A stretch of DNA of 64,000 nt from positions 369,501-433,500 of the forward strand of contig JAMPIV010014132.1 of the NCBI GenBank assembly GCA_024509875.1. The letters are read 5' to 3'. The notes below the pieces were generated by a model that was given only the letters and a program-made list of their open reading frames with translations, was not told the origin of the DNA and ran no database searches. Shown here piece by piece: positions 43,790 through 54,078 of this stretch. The translations under genes were made by a program, and so were the position numbers. How positions within the stretch are numbered: position 1 is the first letter of the stretch; every line of letters begins with the position of its first letter. The DNA is from Oreohelix idahoensis. Taxonomy: Eukaryota > Mollusca > Gastropoda > Stylommatophora > Oreohelicidae.

Positions 43790-44436
43790 ACGTGAACTTA
43801 TATAGTTGTCTGACGTATAAAAAACAGAAGTTCGTGGACTTAAATAGATGTTTATCCTATAAAAGACAGCAGTTCGTGAATTTGTTTAAATGTGTAGCGG
43901 ATAAAAGACAAAGGTTCGTGAATATTTAGATGTGTAGTAAATAGAACATAAAATTACGTGACGTATACAGGTGTGTAGCACATAAAAGACAAAAGTACGT
44001 AAACGTAAATAGATGTGTAGTAAATAGAAGATGACTTAACGTGAACGTAAACAAATGTGTAGCACATAAAAGACAAAAGTACGTGAACATTTAGATGTGT
44101 AGTAAATAGAAGATTACATTACGTGAACGTATACAGATGTGTAGCACATAAAAGACAAAAGTACGTGAACATTTAGATGTGTAGTAAATAGAAGATTACA
44201 TTACGTGAACGTATACAGATGTGTAGCACGTAAAAGACAAAAGTACGTGAACGTAAATAGATGTATAGTGACTGAAACACAGAACTACTTTTGAATAGAA
44301 GATAAAATAACTCGCACATGCTTACCTGTATAGTTAAATAACAGACAAAAATTACTTTTAAATCAGTAGACGTATGATGAGTAGAAGGCGGAAGTACTTT
44401 AATTATGTAGATGTGTAGAAAGCTTAAGTACTTTGA
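43790..44436. repeat. Minisatellite, 42-bp unit in 84-bp dimers, left part
   Basis: Alternates agatgtgtagcacataaaag-type and agatgtgtagtaaatagaag-type 42-bp units, each with a (a/t)cgtgaacgta segment. Related array resumes at 57367 after the LTR nest. Confidence 0.88.
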
Positions 44437-44441
44437 GGTAT
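44437..44441. repeat. Target-site duplication GGTAT, left
   Basis: Matches 57362-57366 after the far end of the outer LTR. Confidence 0.8.
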
Positions 44442-44980
44442 TGTTGTGGTTTTTGATGTTATTGTATGGTTGTTATGTTACTTAGTGTACTGGATGAGGT
44501 CAGCTGTGAAGGCTCCTGAGATAAAAGTTTATGTGAGTACAGAAGGCCTTTCTGCTACCACTTACGACCTCAAACAGACCTATTCTACTATTATGAATGT
44601 TAGCTACGTTAAAAGTCTAGGGTACTGAATGGTGATGTGTAGGTAATAAAATACACAGACACACACATGTAAATTCTAAGTCTAATAATGATAATAATAA
44701 ACTCTATGATACACTGAACTAACACTGGCTGTTAAAGTTTAAGTTTGAAAATTTTTTAAATTTATTAGTCCTGAACCAATTGTTTCTTTTGGTCAGAACA
44801 TATGAAATAATATGTATTTATCAATAAAATGCATATATATATTGCATAATCAAATGAAATTTTTGTACATAGGTATATTATTACAATGGTTAATATTAAG
44901 AATATCTACAATGTCTTGGGAAAAACTAGCACTGGATGTTTAGTTGGGGTGGCGTCATCATGCCCAATCTATGGTTACAA

Positions 44981-45147
44981 AGTTCAGTGTCCTTGACATA
45001 TGGACTGATGTTAATGTTTATATAACAAGATTTTATTTCTTTATTGATGGTGGACACAGTTGATGAATCAACAGCAGGCCAGGTTTGCAATTAACTGGCC
45101 AGTGACGATGTAGTACAGAATTCTTGTGGCCCACTCCTCTCAGTAGC
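44981..45147. repeat. 167-bp direct repeat, left of element 2
   Basis: From agttcagtgtccttgacata to ctcagtagc. Identical to 53145-53311 except one base (gcaattaac / gcacttaac). Confidence 0.95.
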
Positions 45148-45970
45148 TGTTAAGATCCCGTACCGCTTTGATGTCTGCTTTCAACAACCGTTAGAGTCAT
45201 GTTAAAATGTCCACCAATAGCGGTTAAGTTCTTCCCAATTTTGTTTATATCACTGATGAAAGTACAGTGATAAGACGCGAATGCCAAAACGTGAGTGTGT
45301 AGCAACACTTAATCGTCCCTGTTTTTCTCACTGGTTCAAAAGGGAAGAACAACCTGCAACAGCCAACCTCTACTTTAACGGACCATAAAAGCTGAGGTGT
45401 TTTTTTTTAACTCAAACAGAGGTTTATTTTCCAATGATGATTAAATGGTAAAATGTGGTTCTACGTCCGGTCATCAGGTCATCGAATTTGTTCATAATAC
45501 ATGCAATATATAGTCAACTACTATTTCAATGCTGGATTTCTGTGGTCCAGAATAACTTTAAACACTGCGGTGACAATGGAAGATTTTGACTCCGGTTTTT
45601 ACGGTGTATTACTTCCACGTCCACGTAAGGTTGAATATTATACTTCATTCCTTAATACCAGTCCTAGCATAGGCTTCCTTCCGAAGCTATAATATACAAC
45701 CGGACTGTACAATAATGTGTCTGACCATTGACAAGGCGATGGTCCTCCATTTTTTTAGTTATTTACCAATCTACGTCATCACTAAGGACCCACCAAAAAG
45801 CAAACGTCATAAACCAATCTACAAATCGAGTGGTTAATACATTAAGACCTTGGCCTCTATGTTCAATAATAGTGCACACAAGTGTGCTTATTAAAAATCT
45901 TACAATATCTCTCAGTTAAGTTCAGCGCCCATTTATGCGCAAATAACATTGTGACAATAAGCATATTGCA
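45148..45970 (-). repeat. Element 2 3' LTR (823 bp)
   Basis: tgttaagatcccgtaccgct to agcatattgca; paired with 52322-53144. In element sense the adjoining AGGTGGTAGAGGGTAA near 45971-45990 is a plausible polypurine tract, separated from the LTR by TTGT. Confidence 0.93.
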
Positions 45971-46642
45971 ACAATTACCCTCTACCACCTGTAAGAAAAA
46001 AAAAAAACGCAGTTTCTTTTTTTTTTCTTCAAAAATCTATTGGTAATTTATAATAAAAATACCAGCATAATACTATCCTAAGTCTCAATACGTCTAAGTC
46101 AGTTAATTGTCTCATAAAATTATCAGTCAGTGCAGTCGTAGATGAGATGAAACGGTGATAAACAAGTCATGTGAATAAAATCCACGTAGGAAGAAATAAT
46201 CATAATAACAAAAATTACGGAAAAAAAACAACACCGCCCTCTATTACCTCTAAACTAATCAATAATACTAGACCCAAAACTCACCTAATATAATTACATC
46301 TAATAGGATTATCTACCCATAGGATAAAGATTACAATAATATGTACCTCACCAATGAAGAGTCAGTCCCATATATGTTTATTTATGATATAAACCCAAAC
46401 GATTGCAAGTATAAGCATAAATTGGTCCTCAAATTACCTATTTCAATGCCCCTAGGAACCTCTAGATAATATACACGCAAAAAAATTTTTTTTTTTTTTT
46501 TTTTTTTGCTTTTGAATATCATTGCAGTACAGTATTATATACACTATATGTGCACGTTACCCCCTAAACATTAAAGTGTGTTCTGGGTAAAACCAATTAA
46601 ATTCAATGTCCCAATTACATCAACACTACTGTTGACCATGCA
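45971..46642 (-). other. Element 2 region between pol end and 3' LTR
   Basis: Noncoding, AT-rich, with a T run of about 24 at 46484-46507. No env-like or additional open frame is seen. Confidence 0.6.
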
Positions 46643-46785
46643 TTAACTGTCATTAAAAACTTGTGTACTGTCTTCCTGAGGGCACCTCGACAGTACGTCT
46701 GCCACCACATTGTCAGACCCCCGAATTGCTTGAATCGTATAATTATACGGCTGCATCAGAATCGAATAACGGGCTGCTCGTGCGC
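46643..46785 (-). pseudogene. Element 2 RNase H C-terminal tail, shifted frame
   Basis: After a frame change near 46780 the minus strand reads YSILMQPYNYTIQ and NVVADVLSRCP, the usual end of Ty3/gypsy RNase H. Separated from the preceding frame by one base-level indel. Confidence 0.8.
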
Positions 46786-47517
46786 ATTTTTGTGGTTTTT
46801 AGTCTTTAAATACGCCAAAGCCTTCTGATCTGACTGTATTACGAAACATACACCCAACAAATACTTCTCTAATTTGGTTACTGCCCATACCACGGCGAGA
46901 AGTTCTTTTTCCAACACCGAATAATTCATTTCCGCCTTGTTTAATTTTCTCGAAATGTACGTGATCGGATGCAGATGTCCATCAAATTGTTGAAGCAACA
47001 CAGCACCAACGCCTTTGGACGAAGCGTCTGTTCGAAGAGTATAAAGATTATTAAGCCTGGGTAGTAGTTTTAAAATCGGTGGGGATGAAAACAAATCTTT
47101 AATTTTAAGAAAAGCAGCATTGCATTCTGGAGTCCACCTAATTACATTAGGAGCCCCTTTCCTAAGTAGAGTGGACAGATCTGATGTAATTGAAGATAAA
47201 TTAGGAATAAATTTACCATAATATTGCACTAGTCCTAACACACTACGGACTTGTTTTTTTGTTCTAGGAATGGAAAGATTTAGAATCTTGGAAACATTCT
47301 GCTCCAAAGGTTGAAGATTCCCATGACCAATCCTATGACCTAGAAACGTAATCTCAGAGAATCCAATATACACCTTAGATGGTCTAGCAGATAACCCAGC
47401 AGATCTAAGAGTAGATAAAAGTGAATGTAGACCAACAAAGTGTTCATCCCACGTATTGCTAAATAGACAAATATCATCTATATAAGTAATAACATCTTGC
47501 CTATGAGAGAACAGCAT
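46756..47517 (-). pseudogene. pol: Element 2 reverse transcriptase C-part and RNase H
   Basis: Contains the catalytic YIDD at residues 12-15, then FLGHRIG, the thumb/connection (VRSVLGLVQYYGKFIPNL) and RNase H with LRTDASSKGVGAVLLQ and NYSVLEKELLAVVWA. The frame ends prematurely at EQPVIRF. The initial MLFSHRQ is a by-product of the upstream frameshift. Nonfunctional as encoded. Confidence 0.88.
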
Positions 47518-47885
47518 CTCATCATTCTAGTGAAGGACGCAGGTGCGTTCATTAGTCCGAAACACATGACATTGAAATGGAACAACCCCCGAGGAGTAGA
47601 AAAAGCTGTGAACTGTTTACATCTATCCGCCAACGGAACTTGCCAATAACCCTTGGCTAAATCAAATTTACTAAAGTATATTGCCTTTGACAATTTTGGT
47701 AAGAAATCCTCCAATAATGGTAATGGTTCGGCATCAAATTTTGTTACTTTATTTAATTTTCTGAAATCAATGCAGAGTCGTATCTCATTATCTTTTTTTC
47801 GAATTACCACCATAGGAAAAGCAAAATTACTTTGAGACGGACTGATTATCCCTAACCTAATCATGTCATCTATTTCTTTGTTCAC
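47478..47885 (-). pseudogene. pol: Element 2 reverse transcriptase N-part
   Basis: Reads LGIISPSQSNFAFPMVVIRK, CIDFRKLNKVT, FSKFDLAKGYWQVPL and FGLMNAPASFTRMMR, the fingers and palm blocks before YxDD. It is out of frame with both the upstream polyprotein (break near 47930) and the YIDD frame (break near 47510). Confidence 0.88.
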
Positions 47886-50800
47886 TTTGTCCTGAAAATG
47901 TAAAGGTATAGGGTATGGACGTACTCTAATGGGGGCGTTTCATCATTTAAATGTATATCATGTATGATTACATTTGTTTTACCTGGAATATCTGAAAGTA
48001 CATCATTAAAGGAATGTAATAAGTCAGACACCTGTGTTTTGCTATCCAACGATAAATCTTGACATATCGTCACATCTTTCCAAGTTTCTGTAGAATGTAC
48101 TGGTATGTTAGGAAAATTCATAGATACTTCAGGAAACGCTGATTCTTCCTGAATCACTGATAATGAAGACCACCCAATTGGACGCGAGACTATGTCCTCG
48201 ACAGCATGAAATACTGCCTGAAGATGTTCAGGTCTTGCGTGGAATTCTTTCAACATGTTAATGTGAAATATTTTCCTTTTCCCATTGACATCAAGTACGT
48301 AATCTACATCCGAAATTCTGGACAGAATTTTGAAAGGACCACACCAAGTTATAAGTAGTCTATTCTGCTTACTAGGTAAGAGAACAAATGCTTCGTCACC
48401 TGGTACAAGATGCCGAAGATGTCTTGAATGATTTTGCAACACCCGAGCTTTCTCTTTAGCTCTCTCTGATGCAGATGTCGCTAACTGACATGCATCCATG
48501 ATTCTTTGTCTGAGATTGACAACATACTCGTATGACGATACTGTCTCTTGAGACAAATCAGAATCGATTAACAAATCTTTAATCAAAGATAATGGACCTC
48601 TGGGTTGAGCCCCAAACACAAGTTGAAATGGACTGAAACCAGTATGCTCATTCGGTATTTCGCGATATGCGAAAAGTACCGCAGGTAAAACTCGGTCCCA
48701 CTCTTTAGGAAAATCAATAGTAATCTTACCCAACATTTGTTTTATCGACCTATTGAGACGCTCCACCATACCATTCGAGGCGGCGTGATAGACACTGCTA
48801 AGTGATCTATCTATGTGAAACATTTTCATCACCTCAGTCATAGTACCGGAAACAAATTGAGAGCCCCTATCTGACAACAGTTTTCTCGGAAAACCGATTC
48901 TGGAAAATATTTGAAACAAAGCTTCAGCCACATCTTGAGTAGCAATATTTTTTAGAGGTATAGCTTCCGGCCAACGCGTACACATATCTATGCAGGTTAA
49001 AACATATCTATGTCCTCTCGATGACATTATAGGAAGTGGGCCAATAATGTCCACGGCCATCTTCTCAAACGGACGCACCGGAATATCGGCTGTTTGAATG
49101 GGAGCTACATGATGTGCCCCTCTAGACTTAACCTCCTGACATATAAAACAAGAACGGCAATACATCGAAATGTCTTTTGATATACCAGGCCAGAAAAATG
49201 ATGCAAGCACTCTAGCCCTTGTTCTCGAGTAACCCAAATGACCTGAACAACGTGAATCATGAGCATGACTTAAAATATAAGCCCTCATTGTTTTAGGTAC
49301 CATTATTTGAGTCACAGTATCAAAGGACTTCCCATCTCGGAATTGTCTCGCTAATATGTTACTGACGATAGCATACCATTGCTTGTGACAATTAATATCA
49401 TTTGTAGTATTAATTTGTACGAAATTAAAAAATTTCTTTAGTGAATCATCATTTTTCTGCAATGTAGCAAAAGCTTCTTTGCTAATGTTGCTATGCCCCA
49501 ATTCATCATTACCCAATGGTACAACATTTTGTTGAGCATGTTCCTGTGCTCGAGTAACCACAACATTAGCCCTGTGTACGTGTTCTCGTTCCCAATCATT
49601 TATTTGCTCACGAGTACACTCTTTAAAACCGTGAATGTGACCAAGAACCAAATCGCAAACTGGATTCGGCAACAAACATACTTTTATTTGTCCCGTAAAA
49701 AATGGCGTTGCGATATGAACCACAGCAGTTTGAAATTTCTCAATTCTACCACCAAACGTAATGCACTTAACCCATGTGCCTGTACAAGAAGAAGGATCAA
49801 CCAAACATTGTCGCACGCCTACCGTCGTGCAACCTGAATCCTTTAATAAAGTTACTGGCATGCCATTAAGTAAGCCCTTGTGAAACTCTAAAGACCCGGT
49901 TCCTTCATGAGCTGACATAGCAGGTAACGCCGGCAATGGGTGTCCACATCTCAGTCTGGATACCACATCAGGCTGAAATAGATTCTTGCATTCCAAACAT
50001 GTTTCAGCATTATTAAAATCAAATGACGCACATGCATTTGCTTGATTAACAGTATTATTGTTATCTGCGACATTGTTTTCCGACATTTGAACGGAATTAC
50101 CATGGTAAGCAGATCGATTATAACTATTTGACCGAAATGCCCTGTCATTTTGTTGTCTATTGTTATACAAATGTCTATTATTATTCTGCGAGTAATGTGC
50201 TTTATTGTAACTGTAAAAGTTAGGAGTGTTTCGTTGCCAATTCATTCTGTCTCTGTTTCCCAAATCAACCTGTTGACCAGTTCCAAAATGATTGTTATTC
50301 CATCTTCTGCCAGCTGGTGAATCATTTCTATTTCCACCTTCGAAATGAGAAAAATTTCTTTGATAATTATTATTTCGATCTGAACTGGCACTTCTATGAC
50401 GAAACCTATCTCTGTCACCACTATTCGATCTAAATTTTCCTTGTCTGTTATTTACAGTAGCAACACCCGCTGACTGTAACGATTCATGTAATTTAGTGTT
50501 TCTGACATTCAAGTTCGGATGAGCAACTGAAAACTGACGCCCTAGGGTCTCAACTTCCGATAACGATTTAGGATTCCGCTCCTGTAAAAACGCCAAAAAC
50601 TTATCACTTACTGAGGATAATACCTTATCCCGTAATATTAAATCTGCCAGATCTTCAAATTTCCGTTGCACCTTTTCAAGTTCGATCCAACGATTAAAAG
50701 TTAAACGAATATCCGAAATGAATTGTGAGAACTCTTTTCCTGTTTCCGGCAACAACTCTTTAAAACGCCTTCTATAACCTTCAGCTGTAAGCTGATATTT

Positions 50801-51442
50801 TTTTAATAGCGTAGCTCTAGCTTCCTCATAGTTTTGACTATCGCCTTCTAACGAAGCGACTGCACTTAACGCCTCTCCTGATAAAAAATTCATCAGTTTG
50901 CTACACCACATACTTTTATCAATTTTATATTCTGTGCATACCAATTGAAATCTTGACAAGAAGAACGTTATATCGTCGACCCCTGGTTTAAACATGGGCA
51001 AATGGATTTTAATGTCACCTTTTTGACCATCATTCTGAGTGTGTGATTGACTAGTAGCATTTCCATTTTGCAACTTCTGTCTTTCAATTTCTAACTGCAA
51101 CATTCTCTCTTCATGTGCTCGTTTTTCTCCCTCAAGTGTAAATTCATATTGTCTCCTTTTCTCATTCTCTTCCATCTCCAAGAGTTTCATTCTCTCTTCG
51201 TCTTGCCTCCTTTTCTCTTCGTCTTGCCTCCTTTTCTCTTCGTCTTGCCACCTTTTCTCATTATCTTCCATTTCCAACCGTTTCATACGTTCCTGGTTGG
51301 CTAATTCTCTATCTTTTAATTCTAACTGACGTTTCTCTCTTTCCTGCGCCTCTTTATATTCTGTTTGAGCAAACTCTTGTAATTTATCTCCTGATAACCC
51401 AAGAATTTTACCCTGTTTGATGAAGTACTCCGCCGTCGACAT
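47882..51442 (-). CDS. gag-pro-int: Element 2 Gag-protease-integrase polyprotein
   Basis: 1186 codons from MSTAEYFIKQGKILGL. Charged coiled coil about 25-125 (repeated RRQDEEK); capsid N-terminal part about 145-215; SCAN-like C-terminal capsid about 220-305. An Asn/Arg-rich basic region, about 340-460, replaces a canonical CCHC knuckle. Protease DSG is at 535-537, with DLVLG downstream. Integrase HHCC is H728, H735, C765, C768, and D798, D858, E894 form the triad with 35-residue spacing. A CGPF module and IFHINMLKEF follow. The frame drifts off after DETPPLEYV because of a frame change before the reverse transcriptase. Confidence 0.9.
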   Translation of the reverse strand: MSTAEYFIKQGKILGLSGDKLQEFAQTEYKEAQEREKRQLELKDRELANQERMKRLEMEDNEKRWQDEEKRRQDEEKRRQDEERMKLLEMEENEKRRQYEFTLEGEKRAHEERMLQLEIERQKLQNGNATSQSHTQNDGQKGDIKIHLPMFKPGVDDITFFLSRFQLVCTEYKIDKSMWCSKLMNFLSGEALSAVASLEGDSQNYEEARATLLKKYQLTAEGYRRRFKELLPETGKEFSQFISDIRLTFNRWIELEKVQRKFEDLADLILRDKVLSSVSDKFLAFLQERNPKSLSEVETLGRQFSVAHPNLNVRNTKLHESLQSAGVATVNNRQGKFRSNSGDRDRFRHRSASSDRNNNYQRNFSHFEGGNRNDSPAGRRWNNNHFGTGQQVDLGNRDRMNWQRNTPNFYSYNKAHYSQNNNRHLYNNRQQNDRAFRSNSYNRSAYHGNSVQMSENNVADNNNTVNQANACASFDFNNAETCLECKNLFQPDVVSRLRCGHPLPALPAMSAHEGTGSLEFHKGLLNGMPVTLLKDSGCTTVGVRQCLVDPSSCTGTWVKCITFGGRIEKFQTAVVHIATPFFTGQIKVCLLPNPVCDLVLGHIHGFKECTREQINDWEREHVHRANVVVTRAQEHAQQNVVPLGNDELGHSNISKEAFATLQKNDDSLKKFFNFVQINTTNDINCHKQWYAIVSNILARQFRDGKSFDTVTQIMVPKTMRAYILSHAHDSRCSGHLGYSRTRARVLASFFWPGISKDISMYCRSCFICQEVKSRGAHHVAPIQTADIPVRPFEKMAVDIIGPLPIMSSRGHRYVLTCIDMCTRWPEAIPLKNIATQDVAEALFQIFSRIGFPRKLLSDRGSQFVSGTMTEVMKMFHIDRSLSSVYHAASNGMVERLNRSIKQMLGKITIDFPKEWDRVLPAVLFAYREIPNEHTGFSPFQLVFGAQPRGPLSLIKDLLIDSDLSQETVSSYEYVVNLRQRIMDACQLATSASERAKEKARVLQNHSRHLRHLVPGDEAFVLLPSKQNRLLITWCGPFKILSRISDVDYVLDVNGKRKIFHINMLKEFHARPEHLQAVFHAVEDIVSRPIGWSSLSVIQEESAFPEVSMNFPNIPVHSTETWKDVTICQDLSLDSKTQVSDLLHSFNDVLSDIPGKTNVIIHDIHLNDETPPLEYVHTLYLYIFRTK

Positions 51443-52303
51443 TTCAGAATCTGAATTCTAATATTTATCTCATCAAATAAACTGTAGTATTCCAATTATT
51501 ATGCTATATTCGAAACCTTATCGATACTCATTATTGGAGATTAATCATCTTTTATTTAATAAAATATGCAGCTATAAATCAATCAACTAAGAAATTATAC
51601 AAGATAATATTACTACTGAAAACATAGAATGATCAATGAAGAGAATCAATTACATAGAAATATACACATTAGCAATGACAATCACCGCACATAAACAATT
51701 AAAGAAAAGATAATATCGTAAAGAACCACAGAGTGACCCCAAGAATCTACACCATTCCAGTAGCCTCAAAGAAACTTGCTATAAGTTTTTGCAATTCATC
51801 CACCCAAAATCAACCTAGGAAAACACCCCAGGACACCTACGATGAAGAAGTATATTACGAGTAAAAGTGACAAAAGAAAGGTGCTCGCTAATATAATTAG
51901 TATACTGATACCACAATACAATGTCTACTTATCTGCGGGAATCCCAATCCTCCTCGTAAAGCATTCGATCCAACATGGGTTATGATTTTCATACAACTGG
52001 ATCCAAACAGCCACAGTAATTTCCTCTGGTTGGAAGTACTCGTTACCGAATGACGTCATTCACTTTAACCTCCGCAGGTACACAGCAGGACTTGAAAATG
52101 GAAATTGACAACTGTTGCAATCATTTCCTAGTACAACTATGATACTTCTCTGTTGACTTGCGTCTGTACATCCCAAGCACGTTGACCTTCCCAGTCAAGG
52201 TTACGAATTTCAAATAACGATCGATTTCTTGAGCATGCAACAGGTGTCAGTGTTCCAAAATACGTGGCAATCAATTGAGCTCAAATATCTAAATCTTCTA
52301 GAA
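51443..52303 (-). other. Element 2 5' untranslated leader
   Basis: About 860 bp between the PBS and the Gag start, with no open frame of note. Unusually long next to element 1's leader of about 180 bp. Confidence 0.6.
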
Positions 52304-52321
52304 CGGGAAGTATGGCCACCA
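52304..52321 (-). promoter_or_regulatory. Element 2 primer binding site
   Basis: In element sense TGGTGGCCATACTTCCCG starts exactly at the LTR boundary; TGG is the complement of the tRNA CCA end. The tRNA species was not identified. Confidence 0.65.
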
Positions 52322-53144
52322 TGTTAAGATCCCGTACCGCTTTGATGTCTGCTTTCAACAACCGTTAGAGTCATGTTAAAATGTCCACCAATAGCGGTTA
52401 AGTTCTTCCCAATTTTGTTTATATCACTGATGAAAGTACAGTGATAAGACGCGAATGCCAAAACGTGAGTGTGTAGCAACACTTAATCGTCCCTGTTTTT
52501 CTCACTGGTTCAAAAGGGAAGAACAACCTGCAACAGCCAACCTCTACTTTAACGGACCATAAAAGCTGAGGTGTTTTTTTTTAACTCAAACAGAGGTTTA
52601 TTTTCCAATGATGATTAAATGGTAAAATGTGGTTCTACGTCCGGTCATCAGGTCATCGAATTTGTTCATAATACATGCAATATATAGTCAACTACTATTT
52701 CAATGCTGGATTTCTGTGGTCCAGAATAACTTCAAAAAACTGCGGTGACAATGGAAGATTTTGACTCCGGTTTTTACGGTGTATTACTTCCACGTCCACG
52801 TAAGGTTGAATATTATACTTCATTCCTTAATACCAGTCCTAGCATAGGCTTCCTTCCGAAGCTATAATATACAACCGGACTGTACAATAATGTGTCTGAC
52901 CATTGACAAGGCGATGGTCCTCCATTTTTTAGTTATTTACCAATCTACGTCATCACTAAGGACCCACCAAAAAGCAAACGTCATAAACCAATCTACAAAT
53001 CGAGTGGTTAATACATTAAGACCTTGGCCTCTATGTTCAATAATAGTGCACAAAAGTGTGCTTATTAAAAATCTTACAATATCTCTCAGTTAAGTTCAGC
53101 GCCCATTTATGCGCAAATAACATTGTGACAATAAGCATATTGCA
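52322..53144 (-). repeat. Element 2 5' LTR (823 bp)
   Basis: Differs from 45148-45970 by a cttcaaaaaactg/ctttaaacactg change, one T-run length change and gcacaaaag/gcacacaag. Confidence 0.93.
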
Positions 53145-53311
53145 AGTTCAGTGTCCTTGACATATGGACTGATGTTAATGTTTATATAACAAGATTTTAT
53201 TTCTTTATTGATGGTGGACACAGTTGATGAATCAACAGCAGGCCAGGTTTGCACTTAACTGGCCAGTGACGATGTAGTACAGAATTCTTGTGGCCCACTC
53301 CTCTCAGTAGC
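53145..53311. repeat. 167-bp direct repeat, right of element 2
   Basis: Second copy of 44981-45147; after it LTR-B continues with tggagtaaaatgttaggc. Confidence 0.95.
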
Positions 53312-54078
53312 TGGAGTAAAATGTTAGGCCGCACAGACACCCGCTCTTGTACTTCTACAAAAGCATCTGGCACAATCGTAGTGCCAGATCAGAAACTCTG
53401 AAACAAAATTTGTGCCATGTGTCAACACTCTATTTACTGCGCCACTCTTACACACAACACCACAAAGCAACATTACACAGATTGGGTCAGATCTCTCTGA
53501 CCAACTTAGCACATCTCACCCAGTTGTTATCAAATAGTACCAGTTTCCCAAGACTGCATTGCATCCGAAATATGTTCAATAGTTTCCTCTTCCATTCAAT
53601 AAGGTGGGTGATATGTTCCCACTGATCTCAATTATAGATCCGCCTTCCATAGTCTTAGATAGGTTTTCATATATTATTTGTTTGTCTCTAGGCCCTGGAC
53701 TGCTGCTGGGGACCTAGAGCAAGCACTCACTTGTCGTAATCATTTTTAATGATATGGCAGTATCAATCACTCAAAATATTAAAATAAACAAGATAAATGC
53801 TTTTTCCCTTACCACAATTCAGAATTGAGAACACAGTTACTTAGTACTAGCAAAACTCAGCTGAGCTGCTGGCTAGATTAGGGCGTCCCACTGATTTTTA
53901 TTTAATAATTCCTGGAAATCCTCTCTAGCAGTAACGTACTGTGTCAATGGACAGTCTTCTATACAATGGCACAAGCGTGCGTCTCTCATTCAATAATATA
54001 AATACTTCTGTCCAATCAACGGACTTCCCCTCTAACTTTTTCAAATATTCAAACTAAAAGCCAAATTTCAGTCCAGTC

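Larger units (their letters stand above)
45148..53144 (-). mobile_element. LTR retrotransposon 2, Gmr1-like Ty3/gypsy
   Basis: An 8.0-kb minus-strand element with 823-bp LTRs (TG...CA) differing at about four positions. Gag, protease and integrase lie in one 1186-codon frame, followed by reverse transcriptase and RNase H, so the pol order is integrase before RT. Three frame changes break the RT and RNase H. There is no 4-6 bp target duplication; instead a 167-bp direct repeat flanks it. Inserted in LTR-B. Confidence 0.92.

Noticed and set aside
45971..46642. Third open reading frame (env-like) in element 2
   Set aside because: No open frame of useful length, signal peptide or membrane segment is present between pol and the 3' LTR.
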